DNA of 64,000 nucleotides from Pseudomonas asgharzadehiana (GCF_019139815.1 NZ_CP077079.1:4092001-4156000); one strand, 5' to 3'. Shown: positions 35,052-46,001, counted from the stretch's first letter. A program made the numbers and translations. Notes: generated by a model not told the origin, from the letters alone.

Positions 35052-35540
35052 TCAAGAACCGAGGCTGATGCCATTCGCCGGCAGCGGCAACGCGGTTTTG
35101 TAGCGTACTTGCTTGAGTGCAAAGCTCGAGCGGATGTTGGCGACACCCGGCACCTTGGTCAAAAAATCCATCATGAAGCGCTCCAGCGACTGGATCGTCG
35201 GCACCAGCACCCGGATCAGGTAATCCGGGTCGCCGGCCATCAGGTAGCACTCCATCACCTCGGGTCGGTTCGAGATCGCCCCTTCGAACTGCTGCAGTGC
35301 CAGCTCGTTCTGCTTTTCCAGGCTCACGTGGATAAACACGTTGACGTGCAGCCCCAGCAGGTCGGCGTCGAGCAAGGTTACCTGCTCGCGAATCAAGCCG
35401 AGTTCTTCCATTGCCTTCACCCGGTTAAAGCACGGCGTGGGCGACAGGTTGACCGAGCGGGCCAGGTCGGCGTTGGTGATCCGTGCATTCTCCTGCAGGG
35501 CGTTGAGAATGCCGATATCGGTACGGTCCAGTTTGCGCAT
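35052..35540 (-). CDS. bkdR: Lrp-type activator BkdR
   Basis: 162-residue Lrp/AsnC regulator: N-terminal helix-turn-helix ('[20 protein letters not shown]') and RAM ligand domain ('[20 protein letters not shown]'). In P. putida BkdR activates the bkd operon on binding branched-chain amino acids. Its divergent position before bkdA1 with a 194-base gap, and its sequence, make the assignment firm. The region between contains AT-rich stretches ('GTTTATTATGTTTATG') suited to Lrp-type wrapping. Confidence 0.93.
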   Translation of the reverse strand: MRKLDRTDIGILNALQENARITNADLARSVNLSPTPCFNRVKAMEELGLIREQVTLLDADLLGLHVNVFIHVSLEKQNELALQQFEGAISNRPEVMECYLMAGDPDYLIRVLVPTIQSLERFMMDFLTKVPGVANIRSSFALKQVRYKTALPLPANGISLGS

Positions 35541-35692
35541 GAGACAAAATCACCTGTTTATTATGTTTATGCAGTTTTTTTATCCGCAAATGAGCCCCAG
35601 CGCAACGAAACACAGATAAATATTCTTCTGCGCCCCGCCTATGATTGTTGTAGGACAAGATTTCTTCTACCCGAAGACTGACTGTCAGCTAG

Positions 35693-36970
<1,278 letters not shown>

Positions 36971-36971
36971 C

Positions 36972-38030
36972 ATGAACGATCACAACAACAGCATTGAAGT
37001 GGAAACCGCCATGACCACTACCACCATGACCATGATCCAGGCGCTGCGCTCGGCCATGGACGTGATGCTCGAACGCGACGACAACGTGGTGGTGTTCGGC
37101 CAGGACGTCGGTTATTTCGGCGGCGTATTCCGCTGCACCGAAGGCTTGCAGACCAAGTACGGCAGCTCGCGGGTATTCGACGCACCGATTTCCGAGAGCG
37201 GCATCATCGGCGTGGCCGTGGGCATGGGCGCCTACGGCCTGCGACCGGTCGCGGAAATCCAGTTTGCCGACTACGTCTACCCCGCCACCGACCAGATCAT
37301 CTCCGAAGCCGCGCGCCTGCGTTATCGCTCGGCCGGCCAGTTCACCGCGCCGCTGACCATGCGCATGCCCTGCGGCGGCGGCATCTATGGCGGGCAGACC
37401 CACAGCCAGAGTATCGAAGCGGTGTTTACCCAGGTCTGCGGCCTGCGCACGGTGATGCCGTCCAACCCTTATGACGCCAAGGGTTTGCTGATCGCATCCA
37501 TCGAAAACGATGACCCGGTGATCTTCCTGGAGCCCAAGCGCCTGTACAACGGCCCGTTCGACGGCCATCACGACCGCCCGGTAACGCCGTGGTCGAAACA
37601 CCCCCAAGCGCAAGTGCCGGACGGTTACTACACCGTGCCGCTGGACGTGGCCGCCATCGTGCGTCCGGGTTCGGCCGTGACGGTGCTGACCTACGGCACC
37701 ACGGTGTATGTGTCGCAAGTCGCCGCCGAGGAAACCGGCATCGACGCCGAAGTCATCGACCTGCGCAGCCTGTGGCCGCTGGACCTGGAGACCATCGTCA
37801 AGTCAGTCAAAAAGACCGGCCGCTGCGTGGTGGTGCACGAAGCTACCCGCACCTGCGGCTTTGGCGCCGAGCTGGTGTCGCTGGTGCAGGAGCATTGCTT
37901 CCACCACCTGGAAGCCCCGATCGAACGCGTCACCGGCTGGGACACGCCCTACCCGCACGCGCAGGAATGGGCGTATTTCCCAGGGCCGTCCCGAGTGGGC
38001 GCGGCGTTGAAACGGGTCATGGAGGTCTGA
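36972..38030 (+). CDS. bkdA2: 2-oxoisovalerate dehydrogenase E1 beta
   Basis: 352-residue beta subunit forming the alpha2beta2 E1 with BkdA1. 'FGQDVGYFGGVFRCTEGLQ' near residue 45, 'MPCGGGIYGGQTHSQSIEAV' and 'VIDLRSLWPLDLETIVKSVK' are typical of transketolase-like E1 beta chains. The N-terminal extension 'MNDHNNSIEVETA' is like that of P. putida BkdA2. The next gene starts directly after its stop codon. Confidence 0.95.
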   Translation: MNDHNNSIEVETAMTTTTMTMIQALRSAMDVMLERDDNVVVFGQDVGYFGGVFRCTEGLQTKYGSSRVFDAPISESGIIGVAVGMGAYGLRPVAEIQFADYVYPATDQIISEAARLRYRSAGQFTAPLTMRMPCGGGIYGGQTHSQSIEAVFTQVCGLRTVMPSNPYDAKGLLIASIENDDPVIFLEPKRLYNGPFDGHHDRPVTPWSKHPQAQVPDGYYTVPLDVAAIVRPGSAVTVLTYGTTVYVSQVAAEETGIDAEVIDLRSLWPLDLETIVKSVKKTGRCVVVHEATRTCGFGAELVSLVQEHCFHHLEAPIERVTGWDTPYPHAQEWAYFPGPSRVGAALKRVMEV

Positions 38031-39287
38031 ATGGGCACGCACGTTATCAAGATGCCGGACATCGGCGAAGGCATCGCGGAAGTTGAATTGTCGCAGTGGC
38101 ATGTGAAGGTCGGCGACCTGGTCGTCGAAGACCAGGTGCTGGCGGATGTAATGACCGACAAGGCGATGGTGGACATCCCCTCGCCGGTGCACGGCAAGGT
38201 GATTTCCCTCGGCGGCGAGCCGGGCGAGGTCATGGCCGTGGGCAGTATTTTGATCAGCATTGAAGTGGAAGGCGCTGGTAACGCCAAGGACGCGCCGACA
38301 GTGGCTGAGCCGCCGAAGGCAGCGCCTGTGCCTGAAGCCAGGCCGGCACCGGTCGAAAGCAAACCAGCGCCGGTCGCGGTGACCGCTCAGGCGCCAGCGG
38401 CCCGTGCAGCCGATGAACGTCCGCTGGCCTCTCCGGCGGTGCGCAAACATGCGCTGGACGCGGGCATTCAACTGCGCCTGGTGCAAGGCACCGGCCCGGC
38501 GGGCCGGGTTCTGCATGAAGACCTCGAGGCGTACCTGCAACAAGGCTCGTCCAGGCCATCAACAGCGGCCAACCCCTACGCCGAACGCAACGACGAACAA
38601 CAGATCCCGGTGATCGGCATGCGCCGCAAGATCGCCCAGCGCATGCAGGACGCCACCCGGCGGGCCGCGCATTTCAGCTATGTGGAAGAGATCGACGTCA
38701 CCGCGCTGGACGAGCTGCGTGTACACCTCAACGAAAAACACGGCACTACGCGCGGCAAGCTGACCCTGCTGCCGTTCATCGTGCGCGCCATGGTCGTGGC
38801 GTTGCGCGACTTCCCGCAGATCAACGCGCGTTACGACGACGAAGCCCAGATCATCACCCGCCTCGGCGCGGTGCATGTGGGCGTCGCCACCCAGAGCGAT
38901 GTGGGCCTGATGGTACCGGTGGTGCGTCACGCCGAGGCGCGCAGCCTGTGGGGCAATGCCGAGGAAATCGCACGCCTGGCCACGGCCGCGCGCAACGGCA
39001 AGGCCAGTCGTGACGAGCTGTCGGGTTCGAGCATTACCCTGACGAGCCTCGGCGCCCTGGGCGGTATCGTCAGCACGCCGGTGCTGAACCTGCCGGAAGT
39101 GGCGATTGTCGGGGTTAACCGCATCGTTGAGCGGCCCATGGTGATCAAGGGCCAGATCGTGGTGCGCAAGATGATGAACCTCTCCAGCTCGTTCGATCAC
39201 CGCGTGGTCGACGGCATGGACGCGGCGCAATTCATCCAGGCCATTCGCGGCCTGCTCGAACAACCCGCCAGCCTGTTCCTGGAGTAA
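38031..39287 (+). CDS. bkdB: Branched-chain 2-oxoacid dehydrogenase E2 (dihydrolipoyl transacylase)
   Basis: 418-residue core enzyme. One N-terminal lipoyl domain with the modified Lys in '[13 protein letters not shown]' (about residue 43), an Ala/Pro-rich linker at 85-130, a peripheral-subunit-binding domain ('[20 protein letters not shown]'), and the acyltransferase domain ending with the catalytic '[15 protein letters not shown]'. A single lipoyl domain is normal for this family. It is four bases upstream of lpdV. Confidence 0.95.
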   Translation: MGTHVIKMPDIGEGIAEVELSQWHVKVGDLVVEDQVLADVMTDKAMVDIPSPVHGKVISLGGEPGEVMAVGSILISIEVEGAGNAKDAPTVAEPPKAAPVPEARPAPVESKPAPVAVTAQAPAARAADERPLASPAVRKHALDAGIQLRLVQGTGPAGRVLHEDLEAYLQQGSSRPSTAANPYAERNDEQQIPVIGMRRKIAQRMQDATRRAAHFSYVEEIDVTALDELRVHLNEKHGTTRGKLTLLPFIVRAMVVALRDFPQINARYDDEAQIITRLGAVHVGVATQSDVGLMVPVVRHAEARSLWGNAEEIARLATAARNGKASRDELSGSSITLTSLGALGGIVSTPVLNLPEVAIVGVNRIVERPMVIKGQIVVRKMMNLSSSFDHRVVDGMDAAQFIQAIRGLLEQPASLFLE

Positions 39288-39291
39288 GGGC

Positions 39292-40671
39292 ATGACCCAG
39301 ACATTGCAAACAACGCTGCTGATTATCGGCGGCGGCCCCGGCGGTTATGTGGCGGCGATCCGCGCAGGCCAGCTGGGCATCCCGACCGTTCTGGTGGAAG
39401 GCCAGGCGCTGGGCGGCACCTGCCTGAACATCGGCTGCATTCCGTCCAAGGCCTTGATCCACGTGGCCGAGCAGTTCCAGCAGAGCGTGCACCACAGCCA
39501 GGGCTCGCCGCTGGGTATCGAAGTGGATGTACCGACCCTGGACATCCGCAAGAGTGTGGAATGGAAGGACGGCATCGTCGACCGCCTGACCACCGGCGTC
39601 GCCGCGCTGCTCAAGAAGCACAAAGTGCAGGTGATCCACGGCTGGGCCAAGGTGGTCGACGGCAAGACCGTCGATGTCGGCGACCAGCGTATCCAGTGCG
39701 AACACCTGCTGCTGGCCACCGGCTCGACCAGCGTCAACCTGCCGATGCTGCCGATTGGCGGGCCGATCATCTCGTCCACCGAAGCCCTGGCGCCGACTCG
39801 CGTGCCCAAGCGCCTGATCGTGGTGGGCGGCGGGTATATCGGCCTGGAGCTGGGGATTGCCTACCGCAAACTCGGCGCCGAGGTCAGTGTGGTCGAGGCG
39901 CAGGATCGCATCCTGCCGGCCTACGACGCCGAACTGACGCAGCCGGTCGGCGAATCCCTCAAGCAACTGGGCGTCAAGCTGTACCTCAAGCACAGCGTCA
40001 TCGGCTTTGCCGACCACTGCCTGCAAGTGCGTGACCCGAATGGCGACACCTTGTCGCTGGAAACGGATCAAGTGCTGGTGGCCGTTGGTCGCAAACCCAA
40101 CACCCAGGGCTGGAACCTCGAAGCGCTGAACCTGGACATGCACGGCGCGGCGATCAAGATCGACAGCCGTTGCCAGACCAGCATGCGCAATGTGTATGCC
40201 ATTGGCGACCTGAGCGGCGAGCCGATGCTGGCGCACCGGGCCATGGCCCAGGGTGAAATGGTGGCCGAACTGATCAGCGGTCAACACCGCGAATTCAACC
40301 CGGCGGCCATCCCGGCGGTGTGCTTTACCGACCCGGAACTGGTGGTGGTCGGCAAGACCCCGGACGAGGCCAAGGCGGCCGGCCTGGACTGCATCGTGTC
40401 GAGCTTTCCGTTCGCCGCCAATGGCCGGGCCATGACCCTGGAGTCGAAAACCGGCTTCGTGCGGGTAGTGGCGCGACGTGACAACCACCTGATCGTCGGC
40501 TGGCAAGCGGTGGGCGTGGGCGTGTCGGAACTGTCCACCGCGTTTGGCCTGAGCCTGGAAATGGGTTCGCGCCTGGAAGACGTGGCCGGCACCATCCATG
40601 CCCATCCAACCTTGGGTGAGGCGGTACAGGAAGCTGCGCTGCGGGCATTGGGGCACGCGTTGCACCTTTGA
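39292..40671 (+). CDS. lpdV: Dihydrolipoyl dehydrogenase E3 specific for the bkd complex
   Basis: 459-residue flavoprotein that reoxidises the lipoyl group and makes NADH. FAD site '[19 protein letters not shown]', redox disulfide '[17 protein letters not shown]', NAD site '[20 protein letters not shown]' and C-terminal His-Glu pair in '[17 protein letters not shown]'. The last gene of the bkd operon. Such dedicated E3 (LPD-Val) genes are characteristic of Pseudomonas. Confidence 0.95.
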   Translation: MTQTLQTTLLIIGGGPGGYVAAIRAGQLGIPTVLVEGQALGGTCLNIGCIPSKALIHVAEQFQQSVHHSQGSPLGIEVDVPTLDIRKSVEWKDGIVDRLTTGVAALLKKHKVQVIHGWAKVVDGKTVDVGDQRIQCEHLLLATGSTSVNLPMLPIGGPIISSTEALAPTRVPKRLIVVGGGYIGLELGIAYRKLGAEVSVVEAQDRILPAYDAELTQPVGESLKQLGVKLYLKHSVIGFADHCLQVRDPNGDTLSLETDQVLVAVGRKPNTQGWNLEALNLDMHGAAIKIDSRCQTSMRNVYAIGDLSGEPMLAHRAMAQGEMVAELISGQHREFNPAAIPAVCFTDPELVVVGKTPDEAKAAGLDCIVSSFPFAANGRAMTLESKTGFVRVVARRDNHLIVGWQAVGVGVSELSTAFGLSLEMGSRLEDVAGTIHAHPTLGEAVQEAALRALGHALHL

Positions 40672-40753
40672 AGGGGGTGCTAAGGCACCGGCTAATGCAG
40701 TATTGTTGCGCCCATTCAGAAAAAATCCGACTTGACCAGAGATAGAGGGTGTC

Positions 40754-41773
40754 ATGGGTAACGAAAGCATCAATTGGGACAAGCTGGGTTTTGACTACAT
40801 CAAGACCGACAAGCGGTTTCTCCAGACCTGGAAAAACGGCGAATGGCAAGCTGGCACCCTGACCGACGACAACGTGCTGCACATCAGCGAGGGCTCCACC
40901 GCCCTGCACTATGGCCAGCAGTGCTTCGAAGGCCTCAAGGCCTACCGCTGCAAGGACGGCTCGATCAACCTGTTCCGTCCGGACCAGAACGCCGCGCGCA
41001 TGCAGCGCAGCTGCGCCCGCCTGCTGATGCCGCACGTGCCCACCGAGGACTTCATCGAAGCCTGCAAACAAGTGGTCAAGGCCAACGAGCGATTCATCCC
41101 GCCGTACGGCAGCGGCGGCGCGCTGTACCTGCGCCCGTTCGTGATCGGCACCGGTGACAACATTGGCGTGCGTACCGCGCCGGAGTTCATCTTCTCGGTG
41201 TTCTGCATCCCGGTTGGCGCCTACTTCAAGGGCGGCCTGGTGCCACACAACTTCCAGATCTCCACGTTCGACCGCGCCGCGCCGCAAGGCACCGGTGCCG
41301 CGAAAGTCGGCGGCAACTACGCCGCCAGCCTGATGCCGGGCTCGGAAGCGAAAAAATCCGGGTTCGCCGACGCGATCTACCTGGACCCGATGACCCACTC
41401 GAAGATCGAAGAAGTCGGCTCGGCCAACTTCTTCGGGATCACCCACGACAATAAGTTCATCACGCCGAAGTCGCCTTCGGTGCTGCCAGGCATCACCCGC
41501 CTGTCGCTGATCGAACTGGCCCAGACCCGCCTGGGCCTGGAAGTGGTCGAGGGCGAAGTGTTCATTGACAAGCTGTCCGACTTCAAAGAAGCGGGCGCCT
41601 GCGGCACCGCTGCGGTGATCTCGCCGATCGGCGGCATCCAGTACAACGGCCAGCTGCACGTGTTCCACAGCGAAACCGAAGTGGGCCCGCTCACCCAGAA
41701 GCTCTACAAAGAGCTGACCGGCGTGCAGACCGGCGATGTTGAAGCGCCAGCGGGTTGGATCGTAAAAGTCTAA
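40754..41773 (+). CDS. ilvE: Branched-chain amino acid aminotransferase
   Basis: 339-residue PLP enzyme of fold class IV that interconverts Val, Leu and Ile with their keto acids, the substrates of the adjacent Bkd complex. Signatures: 'STALHYGQQCFEGLKAYRCK', 'FRPDQNAARMQRSCARLLMP', the Lys-containing segment 'KVGGNYAASLMPGSEAKKSG' and 'EVGSANFFGITHDNKFITP'. The length fits the larger (type II) BCAT group. Own promoter likely in the 82-base gap after lpdV. Confidence 0.92.
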   Translation: MGNESINWDKLGFDYIKTDKRFLQTWKNGEWQAGTLTDDNVLHISEGSTALHYGQQCFEGLKAYRCKDGSINLFRPDQNAARMQRSCARLLMPHVPTEDFIEACKQVVKANERFIPPYGSGGALYLRPFVIGTGDNIGVRTAPEFIFSVFCIPVGAYFKGGLVPHNFQISTFDRAAPQGTGAAKVGGNYAASLMPGSEAKKSGFADAIYLDPMTHSKIEEVGSANFFGITHDNKFITPKSPSVLPGITRLSLIELAQTRLGLEVVEGEVFIDKLSDFKEAGACGTAAVISPIGGIQYNGQLHVFHSETEVGPLTQKLYKELTGVQTGDVEAPAGWIVKV

Positions 41774-41794
41774 TCCAGCCACCCTGCAATACCC

Positions 41795-41822
41795 TGTGGG
41801 AGGGGGCTACACCCCTCCCACA
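41795..41822. repeat. REP-like hairpin after ilvE
   Basis: TGTGGGAGGGGG-CTAC-ACCCCTCCCACA pairs over about 12 bases. A REP derivative placed between convergent ilvE and GNAT genes; likely terminator for both. Confidence 0.7.
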
Positions 41823-41839
41823 TGGGGCCCGCCTTGGGT

Positions 41840-42724
41840 TCAGGGAATATTCGCCGCAATCTTCTTGCCCATACTGATCCTCGGCTCCACCGCATACCCC
41901 AGCGCCTCATAGAACCCTGCCACTGCGTCATTGCCGCCGGTGATCTGCAGGTTGATCTTCATGCAGCCCAGTGCCGCCAACGCCTGTTCCGCATGCCGCA
42001 CCAACGACGAACCCAGGCCATGGCGCTGATAGTCAGCGTGCACCGCCACCGAATACAGCCAGCCTCGATGGCCGTCATAGCCGGCGAGAATTGTGCCGAT
42101 CACCGTTTTTTTATCCGTCGCGACGAAGAACAACCCATCATTGACCGCCAGCTTCTTATCGATCGCCAGGCTCGGCAGGTTGTGCGCGGTGTCATAGCCA
42201 AATGCTTGCTGCCATAGCGCGACCACCTGTGTGCGGTGTTGACGGTCGCGATACGGCCCGATGGGGTGGCGCGACAGCAGCGTCTTTTCCATCACCAGCG
42301 TGCGCTCGTTGCCGTGGTAGACGTCGCGCACGGTGTGAAACCCCAGCTTGGTATAGAACGGCTCGGCGGTCAGCGAGGCCGGCACGCTCAGCACCGTTAC
42401 CCCGGCTTCACGGGCGCGCACCTCAATCTCGAGCATCAGCAGGCGACCAATGCCCTGCCCTTGCAGCGCCGGGTTGACGAACACCGAGCGCACCACGTTC
42501 GCCTCAAGGGCCGCCGTGGCGACAATCAATTGAGCCTGGACCGCCACCAGCACGACGCGGCGCTTGAGTAGTTCCAGCACAGCGTCGGCGGTGAAGTTGC
42601 TCGCCACTCGAGCGATCACATCCGCCGGGTAATCCCGCGCATTGCTGCTGTGCAGGGCCGCTAATATGACCTGGCTGATGCCTTCGGCATCGGTGGGCTG
42701 AGCGAGACGAACGGCGGTAGACAT
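41840..42724 (-). CDS. Tandem GNAT acetyltransferase
   Basis: 294-residue protein with two GNAT domains. The N-terminal domain (about 5-140) has acetyl-CoA motif A 'VRSVFVNPALQGQGIGRLLM' and 'FYTKLGFHTVRDVYHGNERT'. The C-terminal domain (about 155-290) has 'VHADYQRHGLGSSLVRHAEQ' and 'AGYDGHRGWLYSVAV', closely like the stand-alone YpeA acetyltransferase of enterics. Both acetyl-CoA loops look intact (QGQGIG and QRHGLG). The substrate is unknown. A fusion or duplication relative to single-domain members. Confidence 0.85.
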   Translation of the reverse strand: MSTAVRLAQPTDAEGISQVILAALHSSNARDYPADVIARVASNFTADAVLELLKRRVVLVAVQAQLIVATAALEANVVRSVFVNPALQGQGIGRLLMLEIEVRAREAGVTVLSVPASLTAEPFYTKLGFHTVRDVYHGNERTLVMEKTLLSRHPIGPYRDRQHRTQVVALWQQAFGYDTAHNLPSLAIDKKLAVNDGLFFVATDKKTVIGTILAGYDGHRGWLYSVAVHADYQRHGLGSSLVRHAEQALAALGCMKINLQITGGNDAVAGFYEALGYAVEPRISMGKKIAANIP

Positions 42725-42769
42725 GATTCCTCCTGCCTGACACGACTATGACAAACACCACAATACCAA

Positions 42770-42797
42770 TGTGGGAGGGAGCAAGCCCCCTCCCACA
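42770..42797. repeat. REP hairpin upstream of GNAT gene
   Basis: GTGGGAGGGAGCAAGCCCCC followed by TCCCAC, single REP in the 223-base divergent gap between the GNAT and ctlX genes. Confidence 0.75.
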
Positions 42798-42818
42798 GTG
42801 TGACCCTATTTCAATCCT

Positions 42819-42835
42819 GCAGCCGATTCGGCTGC
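42819..42835. promoter_or_regulatory. GCAGCCGATTCGGCTGC palindrome upstream of ctlX
   Basis: Perfect 8-1-8 dyad. The same 17 bases with one change occur at 45008-45024 before the importer genes. Likely operator shared by the two promoters of the citrulline/arginine unit. Confidence 0.6.
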
Positions 42836-42855
42836 CGCACCCACCTTTTCAGCTT

Positions 42856-42889
42856 TCCCGGCTGAACCGCTGCGTTGTTTCAGCCGGGA
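42856..42889. promoter_or_regulatory. 11-base stem-loop in the ctlX leader
   Basis: TCCCGGCTGAA and TTCAGCCGGGA are perfect inverted repeats around 12 bases, about 60 bases before the ctlX ATG. No T tract follows, so a leader structure or operator is more likely than a terminator. Confidence 0.5.
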
Positions 42890-42947
42890 TTCACCCCGTA
42901 CAGCGCCCAAAATAGCGGCACAAGATCCCCCATGGACCCGTGCCCCC

Positions 42948-43874
42948 ATGCAAACCACCAACACCGTCCTGATGATTCGCCCGGCGCGCTTTGCCTTCAA
43001 CCCGGACACCGCGATCAACAACCGTTTCCAGCGCCAGCCCCTGGACCCGCTCAACGCACAGCACAAAGCGCTGGAAGAGTTCGACGGGTATGTCGCGACC
43101 CTGCGCCAGCACGGCGTGGAAGTGCTGGTGGTGCAAGACACCCCGGCGCCCCACACGCCCGACTCGATCTTCCCCAACAACTGGTGGAGCAGCCACGCCG
43201 ACGGCAGCCTGGTGCTGTACCCGATGGAAGGCCAGAACCGACGATTGGAGCGCAACAAAGGTGTGCTGCAAGTGTTGGAGCAACGTTTTACGGTCAAGCA
43301 CACCATTGACCTCAGCCATCTGGAACAGCAGAACATCTTCCTCGAGGGCACCGGCAGCATGGTGCTCGACCGCCAGCACCGAATCAGCTACGCCTGCCAC
43401 TCCGGGCGCACTCATCAGGACGCCCTGCGCCAATTCGCCGAACGCCTCGACTACCAACTGTGTGTATTCCACGCGGTCGACCGTCACCGCACGCCGATCT
43501 ACCACAGCAACGTGATGATGAGCGTGGGCCGCGACCTCTCGGTGGTGTGCCTGCAAGCCCTGCCCGAGGAAGGTGAACGCCAGGCCCTGGAACGCTCCCT
43601 GCGCGACACCGGCAAGGACATCGTCGCGCTGGACTTCGACCAGTTGGAAGCCTTCGCCGGCAACATGCTCGAAGTGCATGACCGCGACGGCCAGCCGCTG
43701 CTGGTGATGTCCGCGAGTGCCTGGGGCGCGTTGCAACCGGCCCAGCGTCAACACGTGGAACGCCATACGCGACCGGTGGTGGTGAACATCGACAACATCG
43801 AACGCATCGGCGGCGGCAGTGCCCGCTGCATGCTGGCGGAAGTCCATCTGCCCGCCCGCGCCTCATTTCAATAA
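42948..43874 (+). CDS. ctlX: CtlX-type citrulline/arginine hydrolase (GME superfamily)
   Basis: 308-residue guanidino-group-modifying enzyme family member. Family motifs: 'MIRPARFAFNPDTAINNRFQ', 'PDSIFPNNWWSSHADGSLVL' carrying the substrate-binding Asp/Asn, 'EGTGSMVLDRQHRISYACHS' with the Glu-Gly-Thr-Gly turn, the His in 'TPIYHSNVMMSVG', and a C-terminal catalytic Cys in 'IGGGSARCMLAEVHLP'. The CtlX group includes citrulline ureidase of Francisella, giving ornithine; dimethylarginine or arginine deimination are alternatives. The neighbour is ornithine cyclodeaminase (11 bases on), which fits ornithine as product. Confidence 0.85.
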   Translation: MQTTNTVLMIRPARFAFNPDTAINNRFQRQPLDPLNAQHKALEEFDGYVATLRQHGVEVLVVQDTPAPHTPDSIFPNNWWSSHADGSLVLYPMEGQNRRLERNKGVLQVLEQRFTVKHTIDLSHLEQQNIFLEGTGSMVLDRQHRISYACHSGRTHQDALRQFAERLDYQLCVFHAVDRHRTPIYHSNVMMSVGRDLSVVCLQALPEEGERQALERSLRDTGKDIVALDFDQLEAFAGNMLEVHDRDGQPLLVMSASAWGALQPAQRQHVERHTRPVVVNIDNIERIGGGSARCMLAEVHLPARASFQ

Positions 43875-43885
43875 GGAGTCTTGCC

Positions 43886-44932
43886 ATGACCCGCTATATC
43901 GACGTAAACGACCTCAGCTACCTGGTCTCGCAAAAAGGCTTGCAAACCTGCATCAGCGAGATGGCCGAATACATCCACGCCGACTACCTGCGCTGGCAGG
44001 ATTTCGAAAAATGCGCACGTCTGGCCAACCACTCGCCGGAGGGCGTGATCGAGCTGATGCCGGTGTCCGACGCGTCGCTGTACGCGTTCAAATACGTTAA
44101 CGGTCACCCGAAAAACACCCTGGCCGGCATGCTCACCGTCATGGCCTTTGGCGCCCTGGGCGATGTCGACACCGGTAAACCCGTACTGCTGGCGGAAATG
44201 ACCCTGACCACCGCCATCCGCACCGCCGCCACCTCGGCGCTGGTGGCGCGCTACCTGGCCCGCGACAACAGCCGCAGCATGGCGTTGATCGGCAACGGCT
44301 CCCAAAGCGAATTCCAGGCCCTGGCCTTCCACGCCATGCTCGGCATCAATGAAATTCGCCTGTTCGATATCGACGCCAAGGCCACCGCCAAGCTGGCGGC
44401 CAACCTCAAGGCGTTCCCGGCGATCAAGGTGATCCTGGCCGCCAGCGTGGCCGAAGCGGTCAAAGGCGCGGACATCGTCACCACCGTGACCGCCGACAAG
44501 GCCTACGCCACCATCCTCACCAACGAGATGATCGAGCCGGGCATGCACCTCAACGCCGTGGGCGGCGACTGCCCGGGCAAGACCGAGCTGGACCGCCGCA
44601 TCGTCGAGCGCGCCCGGGTGATCGTCGAGTACGAACCGCAAAGCCGCATCGAAGGTGAGATCCAACACATGCCGCCAGACTCACCGGTGACCGAACTGTG
44701 GCAAGTGATCAACGGCCAGCAACCCGGCCGCGAAAACGCACGCCAGGTCACGCTGTTCGACTCGGTGGGCTTTGCCATCGAAGACTACTCGGCCCTGCGT
44801 TACGTGTTGGACGTGGCCCAGGCCCTGGATGTAGGCCGCGAGCTGGAGCTGGTGCCTGACCTCGCCGACCCCAAGGACCTGTTCGCACGCCTGGCCCAAC
44901 AGCCCGGCGTACAGCACAAAAAGCGCGCCTGA
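43886..44932 (+). CDS. Ornithine cyclodeaminase
   Basis: 348-residue member of the ornithine cyclodeaminase/mu-crystallin family, converting ornithine to proline and ammonia with bound NAD. The dinucleotide motif 'LIGNGSQSEFQALAFHAMLG' (about residue 130), 'EMTLTTAIRTAATSALVARY' and 'AVGGDCPGKTELDR' with the catalytic Asp are visible. AAGGAG precedes the ATG. Together with CtlX it forms a citrulline or arginine to proline route. Confidence 0.9.
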   Translation: MTRYIDVNDLSYLVSQKGLQTCISEMAEYIHADYLRWQDFEKCARLANHSPEGVIELMPVSDASLYAFKYVNGHPKNTLAGMLTVMAFGALGDVDTGKPVLLAEMTLTTAIRTAATSALVARYLARDNSRSMALIGNGSQSEFQALAFHAMLGINEIRLFDIDAKATAKLAANLKAFPAIKVILAASVAEAVKGADIVTTVTADKAYATILTNEMIEPGMHLNAVGGDCPGKTELDRRIVERARVIVEYEPQSRIEGEIQHMPPDSPVTELWQVINGQQPGRENARQVTLFDSVGFAIEDYSALRYVLDVAQALDVGRELELVPDLADPKDLFARLAQQPGVQHKKRA

Positions 44933-45007
44933 GACCGCTCTGGCCTGCCGCTTTGCGCCCAGGCCAGGTCAGATTTCGACGAGTAAAAAGCCGATTTAGC
45001 GCGTGCG

Positions 45008-45024
45008 GCAGCCGATTCCGCTGC
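45008..45024. promoter_or_regulatory. GCAGCCGATTCCGCTGC motif upstream of importer genes
   Basis: 16 of 17 bases match the palindrome at 42819-42835. It lies in the 258-base gap between the cyclodeaminase and the binding-protein gene, 167 bases before that ATG. Confidence 0.6.
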
Positions 45025-45047
45025 ATTGCGCTTTTTAACAGCGCAAT
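45025..45047. promoter_or_regulatory. ATTGCGCT/AGCGCAAT inverted repeat
   Basis: Perfect 8-base arms around 7 bases (TTTTAAC), directly adjoining the shared 17-base motif. It may terminate the ctlX-cyclodeaminase transcript or form a second operator half. The rest of the gap holds only an AT-rich promoter-like stretch near 45165-45180. Confidence 0.45.
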
Positions 45048-45190
45048 TTGCCCTTTGCGCACGGGGTAAACGACACAAAAAACGCACCATCATGAAGCAT
45101 TCTGAGCCCGACCAAAGCGTCACCCAATGCATGCAAGCCGCACCTTTTTCTACTGCCCTGACATCAATTACAAAATATAGGGACTACACC

Positions 45191-45970
45191 ATGACCCCAT
45201 TGCGATCACTCATCGCTGCGTTGCTGTTGCCACTGTGCGCCACCGCCGCCCACGCCCAGGAATGGAAAGAAATCCGCTTCGGCGTGTTCCCCGAATACCC
45301 TCCCTTCGAATCCGTCGCCGCCGACGGCAGCCTGCAAGGCTTCGATATCGAATTAGGCAATGCGATCTGCGCCAAGCTCGAAGTGAAATGCACCTGGGTG
45401 CACAACGAATTCGACGGCATGATCCCGGCACTGCGCGCGCGTAAGTTCGACGCCATCATGTCGTCGATGGCCGTGACCCCGGCCCGCGAAAAACAGATCG
45501 ACTTCACCGACCGCCTGTTCCTCAGCCCGACTTCGGTGATCACCCGCAAAAATGCCGACTTCGGCGACACCCCGCAATCGCTCAAGGGCAAGCAGGTCGG
45601 CGTGCTGCAAGGCTCGCTGCAGGAAGCCTATGCCCGCGCGCAGTTGACCAGGCTCGGTGCCCAGGTCAAGGCGTACCAGTCCCAGGACCAGAACTACGCC
45701 GACCTGCAGAACGGGCGCCTCGACGCCACCCTGACCGACAAGCTCGAAGCGCAGCTCAACTTCCTGTCCAAGCCTGAAGGCGCCGACTTCAAGACCGGCC
45801 CGGCCTTCAAGGACCCGACCCTGCCCCTGGACATCGCCATGGGCCTGCGCAAGAACGATCAGGAACTGCGTGCGCTGATCAACAAGGGCATCGCTGCCGT
45901 GCAGGCCGATGGCACTTATGCGCAGATCCAGCAAAAGTACTTCGGCGACCAAGACATCTACCACGAGTAA
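45191..45970 (+). CDS. Basic amino acid ABC transporter substrate-binding protein
   Basis: 259-residue periplasmic protein of solute-binding family 3 (HisJ/ArgT/AotJ type) with a signal peptide (MTPLRSLIAALLLPLCATAAHAQ). Signatures: 'RFGVFPEYPPFESVAADGSL', 'GFDIELGNAICAKLEVKCTW', and 'FDAIMSSMAVTPAREKQIDF'. The two Cys in 'AICAKLEVKC' match the disulfide of lysine/arginine/ornithine binders. A REPIN separates it from its permease genes. Arginine, ornithine or citrulline is the likely ligand from context. Confidence 0.9.
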   Translation: MTPLRSLIAALLLPLCATAAHAQEWKEIRFGVFPEYPPFESVAADGSLQGFDIELGNAICAKLEVKCTWVHNEFDGMIPALRARKFDAIMSSMAVTPAREKQIDFTDRLFLSPTSVITRKNADFGDTPQSLKGKQVGVLQGSLQEAYARAQLTRLGAQVKAYQSQDQNYADLQNGRLDATLTDKLEAQLNFLSKPEGADFKTGPAFKDPTLPLDIAMGLRKNDQELRALINKGIAAVQADGTYAQIQQKYFGDQDIYHE

Positions 45971-46001
45971 GCCATCACAATCCCCTGTGTGAGATGGCTT
46001 A

